The position numbers and the translations under genes are program-made. Below are positions 26,835-36,213 of a stretch of DNA of 64,000 nt, piece after piece. The DNA is from Massiliimicrobium timonense (GTDB lineage: Bacteria; Bacillota_I; Bacilli_A; Erysipelotrichales; Coprobacillaceae). The stretch's first letter is position 1, and each line of letters starts with the position of its first letter. The notes below the pieces were generated by a model. That model did no database searches, was not told the origin of the DNA, and worked only from the letters and a program-made list of their open reading frames with translations. The stretch is from assembly GCF_002160865.1 (NCBI RefSeq), contig NZ_NFLJ01000009.1, forward strand, positions 1 to 64,000, in the 5' to 3' direction.

Positions 26835-27599
26835 CTATTCTTCATTTCCTAAATATGCTGCAACCACATCAGGATTATTTTTAATTTCATCTGGAGTTCC
26901 AAACGCTAAGACTGTACCAAAATTTAAGACTGCAATTTTTTCACAGATCCCCATAACAAGTTTCATATCATGTTCAATCAATAAAATCGCAATAGAAAAT
27001 TTTTCTCTTACAATCTTTATCGTTTCCATTAATTCTTCTGTTTCAATAGGATTCATCCCAGCTGCAGGTTCATCTAATAAAAGAAGTTTAGGTGCCGTTG
27101 CAAGTGCTCTTGCTATTTCGAGTTTACGTTGTTTTCCATATGGTAAATTTCCAGCTTTGACATCAGCATATTTTTCTAAATCAAAAACACGAAGTAAGCT
27201 CATAGCCATTTCCTGCATAGCTTCTTCACCTTTAAAATAACTTGGAAGATGAAGAATAGATGATAATAATGAATAATTTTGAGAATGATGCAATCCAACC
27301 TTAACATTATCAATAACACTCATCTTTTTGAACAATCGAATATTTTGAAATGTTCTTGCAATCCCTAATTGTGTAATTTGCGTAGGTGTCATCTTTAAAA
27401 GTGACTTCCCATCAAAAAGTATTTGTCCACTCGTTGGTTTATAAACACCTGTCAACAAATTAAATACAGTGGTTTTTCCAGCTCCATTTGGTCCAATCAA
27501 ACCATATAATTGATCTTTATCCATTTCAAAATTAAACTCATCAACAGCTTTTAAACCACCAAATTGGATTCCTAATCCCTCTGCTTTTAACAAACTCAT
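26835..27599 (-). CDS. livG: Branched-chain amino-acid ABC transporter ATPase LivG
   Basis: LivG is the partner ATPase of LivF. The 254-residue protein shows Walker A GPNGAGKTT, Q-loop, signature NLPYGKQRKLEIARAL (the degenerate signature typical of LivG), Walker B LLLLDEPAAGMN and the H-loop LLIEHDM. GGAGGTGG precedes the ATG. Its first base overlaps the last base of livM. Confidence 0.95.
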   Translation of the reverse strand: MSLLKAEGLGIQFGGLKAVDEFNFEMDKDQLYGLIGPNGAGKTTVFNLLTGVYKPTSGQILFDGKSLLKMTPTQITQLGIARTFQNIRLFKKMSVIDNVKVGLHHSQNYSLLSSILHLPSYFKGEEAMQEMAMSLLRVFDLEKYADVKAGNLPYGKQRKLEIARALATAPKLLLLDEPAAGMNPIETEELMETIKIVREKFSIAILLIEHDMKLVMGICEKIAVLNFGTVLAFGTPDEIKNNPDVVAAYLGNEE

Positions 27600-28543
27600 C
27601 AGTCATCCACCTCCACAGTCTTATTCTTAAAAAATTTAGCTTTAATACGAGGCACTAAATTTTTTTCTTTGATAATCATTGCAGCAATTAAAACAATTGC
27701 ATAAAGTAACATACGATAATCTGCAAATGCTCTTAAATACTCTGGCAATATCGTCATGATAATAGCTGCTATAATAGAACCTTTTAAATTTCCTAATCCA
27801 CCTAATACAACCATAACTAAAATTTCTACTGATTTATTATAATCAAATGTAGAAGGAACCAGCATTCCCATATATTGAGCATATAATCCTCCTGCAATCC
27901 CTGCAAAAAAAGCTGAAATAGCAAAAGCTAAGATCTTATAATATGATGTAGGAATACCAGACAACTCACTGGCTGTTTCATCTTCACAAATAGAAATAAT
28001 GGCACGCCCATGACGTGATTTAACAATACAGTAAATGACATAGATTGTAATCACAGCACTTAAAAAATAGACAGAAAAATCAATATTCATTGCTTGAAAT
28101 CCCATCAATCCTTTGGCACCATTTGTAATACTTAAATTAAGCATAATAACACGTATGATTTCATTAAATGCTAAAGTAATGATACAAAGATAATCACCTT
28201 TTAATCTTAATGTTGGTATACCAATAACAACGCCAATCAGGCAGGCAGCAATAGCACCAATCAATAAGCTTAATAAAAATGGGAAATGAAGATATAAACT
28301 ACATAAAGCAGATGTATAAGCTCCTACGGACATAAATCCAGCATGTCCTAAAGTTAACTGTCCTAAATAACCACTCGCTAAATTCAAGCTTGTTGCTAAA
28401 ATAACATTGATACAAGCCATAATGAGAATTCCTGACCAATAATAGTCAACAATTCCAGCACTCATTAAAAACATAATGATTCCATAAATAATCAGCGCCA
28501 TGATAAAGGATATAATCAAATCTTTTATTTGTTTCTTTTTCAT
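27599..28543 (-). CDS. livM: Branched-chain amino-acid ABC transporter permease LivM
   Basis: LivM forms half of the transmembrane channel. The 314-residue protein has eight or nine hydrophobic helices, the family blocks GQLTLGHAGFM, LTLRLKGDYLCIITLAFNE-like region and the VMVVLGGLGNLKGSI EAA loop that contacts the ATPases. I chose ATG at 28543, behind AGGTGATAG; a GTG three codons upstream lies inside the ribosome site. It sits between livH and livG. Confidence 0.95.
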   Translation of the reverse strand: MKKKQIKDLIISFIMALIIYGIIMFLMSAGIVDYYWSGILIMACINVILATSLNLASGYLGQLTLGHAGFMSVGAYTSALCSLYLHFPFLLSLLIGAIAACLIGVVIGIPTLRLKGDYLCIITLAFNEIIRVIMLNLSITNGAKGLMGFQAMNIDFSVYFLSAVITIYVIYCIVKSRHGRAIISICEDETASELSGIPTSYYKILAFAISAFFAGIAGGLYAQYMGMLVPSTFDYNKSVEILVMVVLGGLGNLKGSIIAAIIMTILPEYLRAFADYRMLLYAIVLIAAMIIKEKNLVPRIKAKFFKNKTVEVDD

Positions 28544-28552
28544 CCCTATCAC

Positions 28553-29428
28553 CTACACTTTCTCTCTCATATTCTGACCAAACAATCCTGCTGGTTTAAC
28601 TAATAAAATAAAGATTAAAATACCAAAAACAACTGCATCTGAAAAAGCAGATGAAATATATGAAATTGTAAATGCTTCAGCAACACCAATAATCAATCCA
28701 CCTACCATTGCTCCTGGAATGCTTCCAATTCCACCAAGAACAGCTGCTATAAAAGCTTTGATACCTAACATGGCACCTAAATATGGATTAATCAAAGAAT
28801 AACTCATACCATAAATAATACCTGCAATAGCTCCTAAACCAGAACCAATGGCGAATGTTAGAGAAATGGTTGTATTCACATTGATTCCCATTAATTCTGC
28901 AGCTCCTCGATCTTCACTGACAGCACGCATTGCTTTTCCCAATTTTGTTTTGTTTATAAACAAAAGCAATGATCCAGTACAAATAAAAGTTAAGATAAGT
29001 GAAAGCAAAGCGACATACGTAATATGAGCTCCAAAAAAAGATACTGTACCACTAGGCATATATTGAGGAAAAGTTCTGGCAGCAGAGCCAAATAAAATCA
29101 AAAATAAGTTCTGTAACAGATAACTGACACCAATAGCAGTAATTAAAACAGCTAAACTCCCACTATTTCTAAGGGGCTTATAAGCCACTTTTTCTGTCAC
29201 AACACCTAATAAAGCACATCCAGCAATTGCTACTAAAACACTGACAATAATGGGTGTCTGCACCATAGTTGTCATCACATAAGCCAGATATGCACCAACC
29301 ATAATAATTTCACCATGAGCAAAATTGATCATTTTAGCAATCCCATATACCATTGTATAACCAATGGCAACAAGTGCATACATTCCACCCGTACTCAATC
29401 CATTGATGATTTGTGTTAAAAATTCCAT
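28553..29428 (-). CDS. livH: Branched-chain amino-acid ABC transporter permease LivH
   Basis: LivH is the second channel subunit. The 291-residue protein starts near the expected GLSTGGMYALVAIGYTMVYG and has MINFAHGEI and the conserved FIAAVLGGIGSIPGAMVGG loop. It has about eight helices. AGGAGG precedes the ATG. A terminator-like hairpin separates it from livK, so the permease genes are probably transcribed less than the binding-protein gene. Confidence 0.95.
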   Translation of the reverse strand: MEFLTQIINGLSTGGMYALVAIGYTMVYGIAKMINFAHGEIIMVGAYLAYVMTTMVQTPIIVSVLVAIAGCALLGVVTEKVAYKPLRNSGSLAVLITAIGVSYLLQNLFLILFGSAARTFPQYMPSGTVSFFGAHITYVALLSLILTFICTGSLLLFINKTKLGKAMRAVSEDRGAAELMGINVNTTISLTFAIGSGLGAIAGIIYGMSYSLINPYLGAMLGIKAFIAAVLGGIGSIPGAMVGGLIIGVAEAFTISYISSAFSDAVVFGILIFILLVKPAGLFGQNMREKV

Positions 29429-29440
29429 TTGTAAACCTCC

Positions 29441-29478
29441 TGACTTAAAAAAATAAAGGAGAAAAATCTCCTTTATTT
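29441..29478 (-). terminator. Leaky terminator between livK and livH
   Basis: AAATAAAGGAGA pairs with TCTCCTTTATTT (29451-29478) around AAAA and is followed on the minus strand by seven T residues. Since livH to livF have no other obvious promoter, partial readthrough is likely. Confidence 0.8.
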
Positions 29479-29483
29479 TTCTT

Positions 29484-30635
29484 CTAATCTAAATAACTAT
29501 ATTCACCATTTTTAATAGTTTTAACAACCAATTCTTTTGTTGGATTATGTTGATCATCAAATTCAAAATGACCTGTAATACCATCATAATTTGTCTTTTC
29601 TAACTGTTCACAAATTTTAGCATAATCAGTTGTTCCAGCAGCTTCAACGGCTTTTAATAATACCCAAGTTGCATCATAAGCCATTGTTCCAAACATGTTT
29701 GTATCACTGTTATATTTTTCTTTATATTTAGCTACATAATTTTGTACATCTTCTACACGGTCATCGAATGTATTTGTATAATAAGCTCCATTGAAAATAG
29801 ATTTATCAACATCTTTAACTGATAAAACGCCATCCCAACCATCAGTTCCTAAGAATGTACCGTTGTAACCAGCATTTTTAAATTGACCAACCATAGTTGC
29901 AATCATTTCATAATAATCTGGAATATAAACAGCATCTGCACCTGATTGTTTTACTTTTGTAATATAGCTTCCAAAATCTTTTGTATCCTTTGGATATTTT
30001 TCTTGTAATACAATTTGTGTACCATCTTTATTTGCCTGAGCAACAAATGAATCTGTACATCCCTGACTATAATCACTACCACTATTTGTTAAAATAGCAA
30101 CCTTCTTAACATTAATACGACCATCACCAATAGCTGTCGCAATTGTCTGACCACCCATTGAGTCATTAGAGCATGTTCTAAAATAATTGCTTCTTGTACT
30201 TCCATCATTATTTAAAGTAATACTATCACCAGAAGTACTTGGTGAAACAATTGGTGTTCCATCAGCTTTAGATGCCTCTCCTAAAGCTAAACCTTCAGCC
30301 GTAATAACCGGACCAACAATTCCAACAACCTTTTCACCAACTAATTTTTTATAAGCATTTACAGCATCTGTTTCCTTACCTTGAGAATCTTCAGCTAGTA
30401 ATTCTACTTTATATTTTGCATCATCAGAATTATTATAATCTTCTATGGCAAGTTCAATAGTATTTTTAACTGGAATTCCATAAGTTGATGTTTCTCCAGT
30501 TAATGGACCAACAAATCCAATTTTAATTGTATCCCCATCTTTTAATTCTGTAGCCGAAGAACCACCAGTTCCTCCACCACAAGCAACCAACATACTTGAC
30601 ACAGCCATTAAAGACATAACTTTTTTTATATTCAT
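29484..30635 (-). CDS. livK: Branched-chain amino-acid-binding lipoprotein LivK
   Basis: This is the extracellular substrate-binding component of the liv importer, anchored as a lipoprotein. The 383-residue precursor has a signal peptide with lipobox LVAC (Cys19), then a periplasmic-binding type I fold: IKIGFVGPLTGETSTYG, VGIVGPVITAEG, SPSTSGDS and the DAVYIPDYYE region. GGGGAGAG precedes the ATG. It opens the operon and has its own promoter. The exact amino acid bound cannot be read from the sequence. Confidence 0.93.
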   Translation of the reverse strand: MNIKKVMSLMAVSSMLVACGGGTGGSSATELKDGDTIKIGFVGPLTGETSTYGIPVKNTIELAIEDYNNSDDAKYKVELLAEDSQGKETDAVNAYKKLVGEKVVGIVGPVITAEGLALGEASKADGTPIVSPSTSGDSITLNNDGSTRSNYFRTCSNDSMGGQTIATAIGDGRINVKKVAILTNSGSDYSQGCTDSFVAQANKDGTQIVLQEKYPKDTKDFGSYITKVKQSGADAVYIPDYYEMIATMVGQFKNAGYNGTFLGTDGWDGVLSVKDVDKSIFNGAYYTNTFDDRVEDVQNYVAKYKEKYNSDTNMFGTMAYDATWVLLKAVEAAGTTDYAKICEQLEKTNYDGITGHFEFDDQHNPTKELVVKTIKNGEYSYLD

Positions 30636-30667
30636 ATATCTCTCCCCTTTTTTTAAATATATTCATT

Positions 30668-30695
30668 ATTATACTTATCATTTGATACAAGTCAA
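30668..30695 (-). promoter_or_regulatory. livK: Sigma-A promoter of the liv operon
   Basis: On the minus strand TTGACT (30690-30695) and TATAAT (30668-30673) are separated by 16 bases, 33 bases before the livK start. The upstream stretch is almost pure A and T (30696-30780), which could serve as an UP element. Confidence 0.75.
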
Positions 30696-30769
30696 TAAAA
30701 AATAATATTATTTTTTAAATATTCTAAAAATAATAAAAATATTTATTTATTTAATAAAAAATATATTAT

Positions 30770-30801
30770 TTTATAAAACAAGGAGTGGATGATTCCACTC
30801 C
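30770..30801 (-). terminator. Terminator behind the FtsX-type permease gene
   Basis: GGAGTGG pairs with CCACTCC (30782-30801) around a six-base loop, followed on the minus strand by TTGTTTTAT. It lies directly after the permease stop. Confidence 0.7.
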
Positions 30802-33800
30802 CTATTCAATACTCTTTAAAGATTCCACCATATCAACCTTATTTAAAACATGTCGCATTGTGAAATTAATAAAATAAGTAAAACCTAAAGTCATAATAAT
30901 AGCATATATATAACTACTGATATTTAATTGTCTAACAAACATTGTCATATCCAATTCCACCGTCAAAATAATAAACTTGTGAAGGAAATAACCAAAAATC
31001 ATTCCCAGTAAAGAACCAATCACTGATAAAAGAACATTTTCTCTAAAGATATAGTCATAAACTTCTTTACGTCTAAAACCTAAAACTTTAATCGTTGCAA
31101 TCTCACTTTTACGTTCTTGAATATTAATATTTGTCAAGTTATAAAGGACAATGAAATTTAAAGCTCCTGCACAGACAATCAAAATAACAACAACCAGATT
31201 TACACTTTGAACCTGTTTATCAAATTCTTCACCAATTGATGATACATTGGTTAAATTTCCATAACCTTTGTCCTGCATATAAGCTTCCAGTGTTTTTTGA
31301 CTCGAAGCACGATCATCCTGTAAAATCAAGAACGCATTATTCACTTCCAGATCCTGTAATGTCAATGATTCATATAAAGTCTGGGACATATAAATATAAT
31401 TCATAAAATAGTTTTCTGTGATACCTGAAACCTTTACACTATACTTTGTTTCATTGAGTTCAATATCAATTGTATCATTATCTTCCACACCAAGCAATTC
31501 AGCTGCTTTTGCGGTTAAAATAACACCTTCATCATCAAGAACTAAATCTTTATATGTCTGATAATTTCTAAACTGAACAAAGTTTTTCATATTATCCATT
31601 GATTGATAAACAATTAATGAACCATATAAATCTTCTTTATCTTTTAAGATATTAATACTCTTATTTAAAACATATTCCACATTTGCAACTTCGCTACGAT
31701 TCAATAAATCTTTTTGATAATTCTGTGCTGTTTTGGTTGAAACACTATCTTCTAAACGAACAAGATAATCATATGTAAAAACATCTTGATATTGTTTATC
31801 AACAACCTGTGATACAGAAGATTTAACACCAAAGCCGGTAATAATTAAAGCTGTACATCCAGCAATCCCAATCACAGACATAAAGAAGCGTTTCTTATAT
31901 CTAAAAATATTACGCATTGTTACTTTCTGATTGAAAGACAAACGACGCCATAACCAATGAATTCTTTCCAAAAGAATACGTTTTCCAACTTTTGGTGCTT
32001 TAGGTCGCATTAAGACCGCTGGCATCAAATTCAATTCACTCATACAAACAAAGAGTGTGACTGCCAAAATAACAAATACCGATATAAAAACTGTTTCCAG
32101 CAAAACCCATGTACTGGCATAAATCGAAATAGGTGCATCCACTTGAAATAACATTAAATTATATAAATAATAAATAATACGTGGGAAAAATTGTGTTCCA
32201 GAAACAATTCCTAAAATACAGGCAAAAAAGGTTGCAAAAATAACATATATGATATATTGCTTCATGACATCCCATTTAGAATAACCTAAAGCACGTAATG
32301 TTCCACTTTGACTTCTTTGTTCTTCCACCATTCTCGTCATTGTTGTTAATGAAACCAAAGCTGATACAAGGAAGAACATTAATGGGAAAATATCTGCAAT
32401 AGAAGAAATAGAATCCTTATTAGAATCAAAATTCACAAGTCCTGAATTTTCATGACGTGTTAAAGTATAAAGCCTTCCTTTAGGAATCTGATCCACTTGA
32501 TCTCTGGCTTCATCTAACTGCGATTTTGCCTGATCTAATTTGTCTTGAGCTTTTTCTAATTCATTATTTGTTTTCAGTTCTTCTAAAGTCAATTGATTTT
32601 CTTGTTGTTGAATTTCAAGCTTAGCCTTTTCAATCGCAATAGAAGCTTCATTCAATTGCGTCAATCCATCTAATGAGGAAGATGCATTTTTAAGAATATC
32701 TCCCATTTTTTCTAAACTAGCTATTGATTTTTGCACTTCTGGAGAAATATTTTCAGTATTTTCATTTTGATAATTCTCAAGTTCTTTTTGTAAACTTTCT
32801 AAATTTCCTTTTAACTCCTCACTCGTACTTTCAATTGTTTCTAACATGTCTTGAATTTGTGAAGATGCTGTTGATTGAGCTTTTAAATATTCAGCTTCTT
32901 TTGTAGCCAATGTGATTTTCGCATTCGTTAATTGAATTTTAGCCTCTAATATCTTTTCATCAAACAAATCTTTAGAATCACTATATGTCTGATAACCTTC
33001 ATCATATTCTTTTTGGGCTTCATCTAATTTTGTTTTGGCATCACTTGTCAAATCTTCATACAAGCGACTCATTTTTAATGATAAAGTACTTTTTATTTTT
33101 GTATTCACATCTTCAATATAATCATCATATGCCTCACTGAAAACATTATATTCTTTAGCTCCCTTTACACAGACAGAAATCTGATTATATAAAATATCTT
33201 CATCACGTAATTCATAAAGATCTTCTGGCATAGCTAAAAAATCATTGTTTTCATTTAAAATTTCAATATATCCAGCATTCGTTCCATCACCCAAAGTATT
33301 CGTTCCACGATCCGTAATAGCAATATAACGAACATCATTCACAACACCAACGATTTTAAAAGTCTTTTCACCTTGATCATTATGAATAGAAATCTCGTCA
33401 CCAATCTGATAATCTTCTGCCAGCATTTCTTCATCAATGACACATTCATTGTCTTTTTGAGGATAACGCCCATCAACCAGATAAGGTTGATTAAGCATAT
33501 CTTGATCATATTGTTCACTGGCGTAAACAGTAACTCCTGCCAGTGAATCATTATGATGAATCAAAGCATCAAATTGATAACCATATTGAATATCTTCAAT
33601 ACCCGATATATTTTGAATTTCACTAATATCATCTTTGGAAAAACCTAATGATGCCATATATGTTAAATCAGCATAATGGTGTTTGTCCAAGTAATGATCC
33701 ATTGATTGAGTCATTGTTCCCGGTGTATTTCTTAACCCTGCAAAAAAAGCCGCACCTAAAAATACAATCGCAAAAATGGAAAAAAATCTTGCTTTAGATG

Positions 33801-33855
33801 TTAAAATTGTTTTTCTGAGATTTTTCCAATAAGCTTTTTTCTTTCTTTTTACCAT
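30802..33855 (-). CDS. FtsX-type ABC transporter permease with large extracellular coiled-coil
   Basis: The 1017-residue protein has an N-terminal helix (about 24-44), a first extracellular MacB-like domain, and a long Glu/Gln/Leu-rich coiled-coil at about 265-460. A block of three helices (about 485-615) follows, with a further helix near 658-676, a second MacB-like extracellular domain, and three C-terminal helices. This is the duplicated FtsX architecture of exporters or mechanotransducers. GAGGAAATTGA precedes the ATG, which overlaps the ATPase gene by seven bases. The family includes peptide-sensing and antimicrobial-resistance transporters as well as lipoprotein-handling ones, so the cargo is open. 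No two-component system lies nearby. Confidence 0.85.
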   Translation of the reverse strand: MVKRKKKAYWKNLRKTILTSKARFFSIFAIVFLGAAFFAGLRNTPGTMTQSMDHYLDKHHYADLTYMASLGFSKDDISEIQNISGIEDIQYGYQFDALIHHNDSLAGVTVYASEQYDQDMLNQPYLVDGRYPQKDNECVIDEEMLAEDYQIGDEISIHNDQGEKTFKIVGVVNDVRYIAITDRGTNTLGDGTNAGYIEILNENNDFLAMPEDLYELRDEDILYNQISVCVKGAKEYNVFSEAYDDYIEDVNTKIKSTLSLKMSRLYEDLTSDAKTKLDEAQKEYDEGYQTYSDSKDLFDEKILEAKIQLTNAKITLATKEAEYLKAQSTASSQIQDMLETIESTSEELKGNLESLQKELENYQNENTENISPEVQKSIASLEKMGDILKNASSSLDGLTQLNEASIAIEKAKLEIQQQENQLTLEELKTNNELEKAQDKLDQAKSQLDEARDQVDQIPKGRLYTLTRHENSGLVNFDSNKDSISSIADIFPLMFFLVSALVSLTTMTRMVEEQRSQSGTLRALGYSKWDVMKQYIIYVIFATFFACILGIVSGTQFFPRIIYYLYNLMLFQVDAPISIYASTWVLLETVFISVFVILAVTLFVCMSELNLMPAVLMRPKAPKVGKRILLERIHWLWRRLSFNQKVTMRNIFRYKKRFFMSVIGIAGCTALIITGFGVKSSVSQVVDKQYQDVFTYDYLVRLEDSVSTKTAQNYQKDLLNRSEVANVEYVLNKSINILKDKEDLYGSLIVYQSMDNMKNFVQFRNYQTYKDLVLDDEGVILTAKAAELLGVEDNDTIDIELNETKYSVKVSGITENYFMNYIYMSQTLYESLTLQDLEVNNAFLILQDDRASSQKTLEAYMQDKGYGNLTNVSSIGEEFDKQVQSVNLVVVILIVCAGALNFIVLYNLTNINIQERKSEIATIKVLGFRRKEVYDYIFRENVLLSVIGSLLGMIFGYFLHKFIILTVELDMTMFVRQLNISSYIYAIIMTLGFTYFINFTMRHVLNKVDMVESLKSIE

Positions 33856-34553
33856 TCAATTTCCTCGATTGGTTGTGGGTTTTCATTGATTTCAACCCCA
33901 TTGACCTTTCCATTTTTTAAATGAATCACACGATCTGCCATCGGTGCTAAAGCAGAGTTATGAGTAATCACAATGACTGTCATCTGATAAGTATCACACA
34001 TTTCCCTTAATAAAGATAAAATTGCCTTCCCCGTCTGATAATCCAATGCTCCAGTTGGTTCATCACATAACAAAAGTTTTGGATTTTTAGCAATCGCTCT
34101 TGCTATGGCAACACGTTGTTGTTCCCCACCAGATAATTGTGCAGGAAAGTTCATCATTCGATCAGCTAAACCAACACGCTCTAAAACATTTCTGGCATCC
34201 AAAGGTTTTTGAGAAATCTGTGATGCTAATTCGACATTTTCTAAAGCCGTTAAGTTTTGTACAAGGTTATAAAACTGAAATACAAACCCTATATCATTAC
34301 GGCGATATTCTGTTAATTTCTTTTCATCATATAAAGCAATATTTTCGCCATCAACAAGAATAGAACCACTGGTTGGTGAATCCATTCCTCCCAGTAAATT
34401 TAAAATAGTCGTCTTTCCAGCTCCAGAAGCCCCAACAATGACGACAAATTCCCCTCTATTCACAATAAAATTAACCCCATCACTGGCATTGATCGTTATA
34501 TCCCCCATCGTATAACTTTTAACAATATTTTTAAATTCAATTAAAGCACTCAT
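33849..34553 (-). CDS. ABC transporter ATPase of the MacB/LolD type
   Basis: The 234-residue ATPase powers the adjacent FtsX-type permease. It has Walker [10 protein letters not shown], signature [15 protein letters not shown], Walker [13 protein letters not shown] (the EPTGALD form is typical of MacB/LolD ATPases) and the VITHN H-loop. I chose ATG at 34553 with AAAGGGTGGT upstream; longer in-frame codons lack a ribosome site. It overlaps the permease gene by seven bases, so the two subunits are made together. Confidence 0.93.
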   Translation of the reverse strand: MSALIEFKNIVKSYTMGDITINASDGVNFIVNRGEFVVIVGASGAGKTTILNLLGGMDSPTSGSILVDGENIALYDEKKLTEYRRNDIGFVFQFYNLVQNLTALENVELASQISQKPLDARNVLERVGLADRMMNFPAQLSGGEQQRVAIARAIAKNPKLLLCDEPTGALDYQTGKAILSLLREMCDTYQMTVIVITHNSALAPMADRVIHLKNGKVNGVEINENPQPIEEIEW

Positions 34554-34629
34554 ATTGATACCACCCTTTTTATAAGTGTAACATATTTTCATCTAAAAAA
34601 AAACAATGTCATCACAATAACAAAAATTT

Positions 34630-34661
34630 ACATAATAAAAAGGAATTAAAGACAATTCCTT
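34630..34661 (-). terminator. Terminator behind the flavoprotein pair
   Basis: AAGGAATT (34640-34647) pairs with AATTCCTT (34654-34661), followed on the minus strand by TTTTATTATG. It is just after the stop of the FAD-dependent dehydrogenase gene. Confidence 0.7.
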
Positions 34662-34662
34662 C

Positions 34663-36213
34663 CTATTTTTTTAAAATCTGTTCTGCACACATGATTCCAT
34701 CAATAGCTGATGACATAATTCCTCCAGCATATCCAGCTCCTTCTCCTATTGGATATAAACCTTCCCATGATTGATAAGAAGCATCTCTTAAAATACGAAC
34801 AGGTGCACTACTTCTGGCTTCAATACCTGTGATGATTGTATCTTCATCTATAAATCCATGCATTTTTTGATTCATTTGAATAAGACCATCATGCAGTGCC
34901 TGATTGATAAAATCAGGGAACAGTTCATTCAAATCACATACACGATAACCCGGACGATAAGTTGGATTAATTTGACCTAAGGGATTCACTTCATGATGTA
35001 AATAATCCTGCACTCTTTGTACTGGTGCAAAGTTATTGCTCCCACCCAATTCAAAAGCCTTATGTTCAAGTTCTCTTTGAAAGGCAATACCAGCTAATGG
35101 ATGGGAACTTTCAAAATCATCCGTTGATACTGTAACCAGAATGGCACTATTGGCATTTTGACCATCTCTGGCATAATAACTCATCCCATTGACACAAAGT
35201 GTCTGTTCTTCATGATGTGATGGTACAACAACACCACCGGGACACATACAAAATGTATAAACACCTCTTTTTCCACTTTGCACAGCCAACTTATAACTGG
35301 CCGCCTTTAAATATGGTGATGAGGCACTTTTCTTGTATTGAATCTGATTGATTTTCTGTTGCGATTGTTCAATACGAACTCCTACAGCAAAAGGCTTTTG
35401 TTGGAGAGGGATACCTTTTTGATATAGCATTTCATATGTATCTCTGGCACTATGTCCAATGGCTAAAACAAGTAAATCACTATTCAAAATCTTCTTTTGA
35501 TAATTTTGTAAAACTGTTATCTGATAACCACTTTCTGTTTTTTGAAAATCAATCATTTTTGTTTCAAATAAGAAAGTGACACCTTTCGACACTAAAAACT
35601 TACGCATATTTTGAACAACCTGTCGTAAATAATCTGTTCCAATATGTGGCTTATGCAGATATAAAATATCCTCTGGTGCTCCAAACTTTACAAATGTTTC
35701 TAAAATATAGCGAATACGCTTATTTTTTACACCTGTTGTCAATTTCCCGTCTGAAAAAGTTCCTGCACCACCTTCTCCAAAAGCAATATTGCTTTCACTA
35801 TGTAATAGACCATGTTCAAGCAAATCTTGAACCGCTTTTTCACGTTTTTCAATTTCCTGTCCTCTTTCTATCACTGTAACCTTTTGACCACTCATAGCCA
35901 AAACATAGGCACAAAACAGTCCGGCTGGACCACTACCGACAATCATGACTTTTTGATCATTTGATGGTAAATACTGATATTGATAAGGTTGTACTTTTTG
36001 AAGCTGAGGAAATCTTTTTAAAAACTGTTCTTCATTGGAAACAGTAAAATCAAAACTACAAATCCAATGGACATTTTGTCTTCTGGCATCCAAAGATTGT
36101 TTGACAAGCGAAACATTTTGAATTTCTTTTTCACGAACATTTAAACTTTGAGAAATGATTTTTGCATAACGTTTTTCACCAAGCTTAACTTTTAAATTAT
36201 GAATTCTTAACAT
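34663..36213 (-). CDS. NAD(P)/FAD-dependent dehydrogenase, COG2509 type
   Basis: The 516-residue flavoprotein has an N-terminal alpha/beta extension of about 85 residues, then the dinucleotide-binding motif VMIVGSGPAGLFCAYVLA with VIERG. AFGEGGAGTFSDGKL, the CPGGVVV block and a C-terminal GEGAGYAGGIMSSAIDG FAD-binding motif follow. This combination marks the uncharacterised FAD-dependent dehydrogenase family found in many Bacillota. The second ATG (36213) has AAAGGA at good spacing; the first (36217-36219) is too close. It overlaps the upstream HI0933-type gene. The substrate is unknown. Confidence 0.85.
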   Translation of the reverse strand: MLRIHNLKVKLGEKRYAKIISQSLNVREKEIQNVSLVKQSLDARRQNVHWICSFDFTVSNEEQFLKRFPQLQKVQPYQYQYLPSNDQKVMIVGSGPAGLFCAYVLAMSGQKVTVIERGQEIEKREKAVQDLLEHGLLHSESNIAFGEGGAGTFSDGKLTTGVKNKRIRYILETFVKFGAPEDILYLHKPHIGTDYLRQVVQNMRKFLVSKGVTFLFETKMIDFQKTESGYQITVLQNYQKKILNSDLLVLAIGHSARDTYEMLYQKGIPLQQKPFAVGVRIEQSQQKINQIQYKKSASSPYLKAASYKLAVQSGKRGVYTFCMCPGGVVVPSHHEEQTLCVNGMSYYARDGQNANSAILVTVSTDDFESSHPLAGIAFQRELEHKAFELGGSNNFAPVQRVQDYLHHEVNPLGQINPTYRPGYRVCDLNELFPDFINQALHDGLIQMNQKMHGFIDEDTIITGIEARSSAPVRILRDASYQSWEGLYPIGEGAGYAGGIMSSAIDGIMCAEQILKK

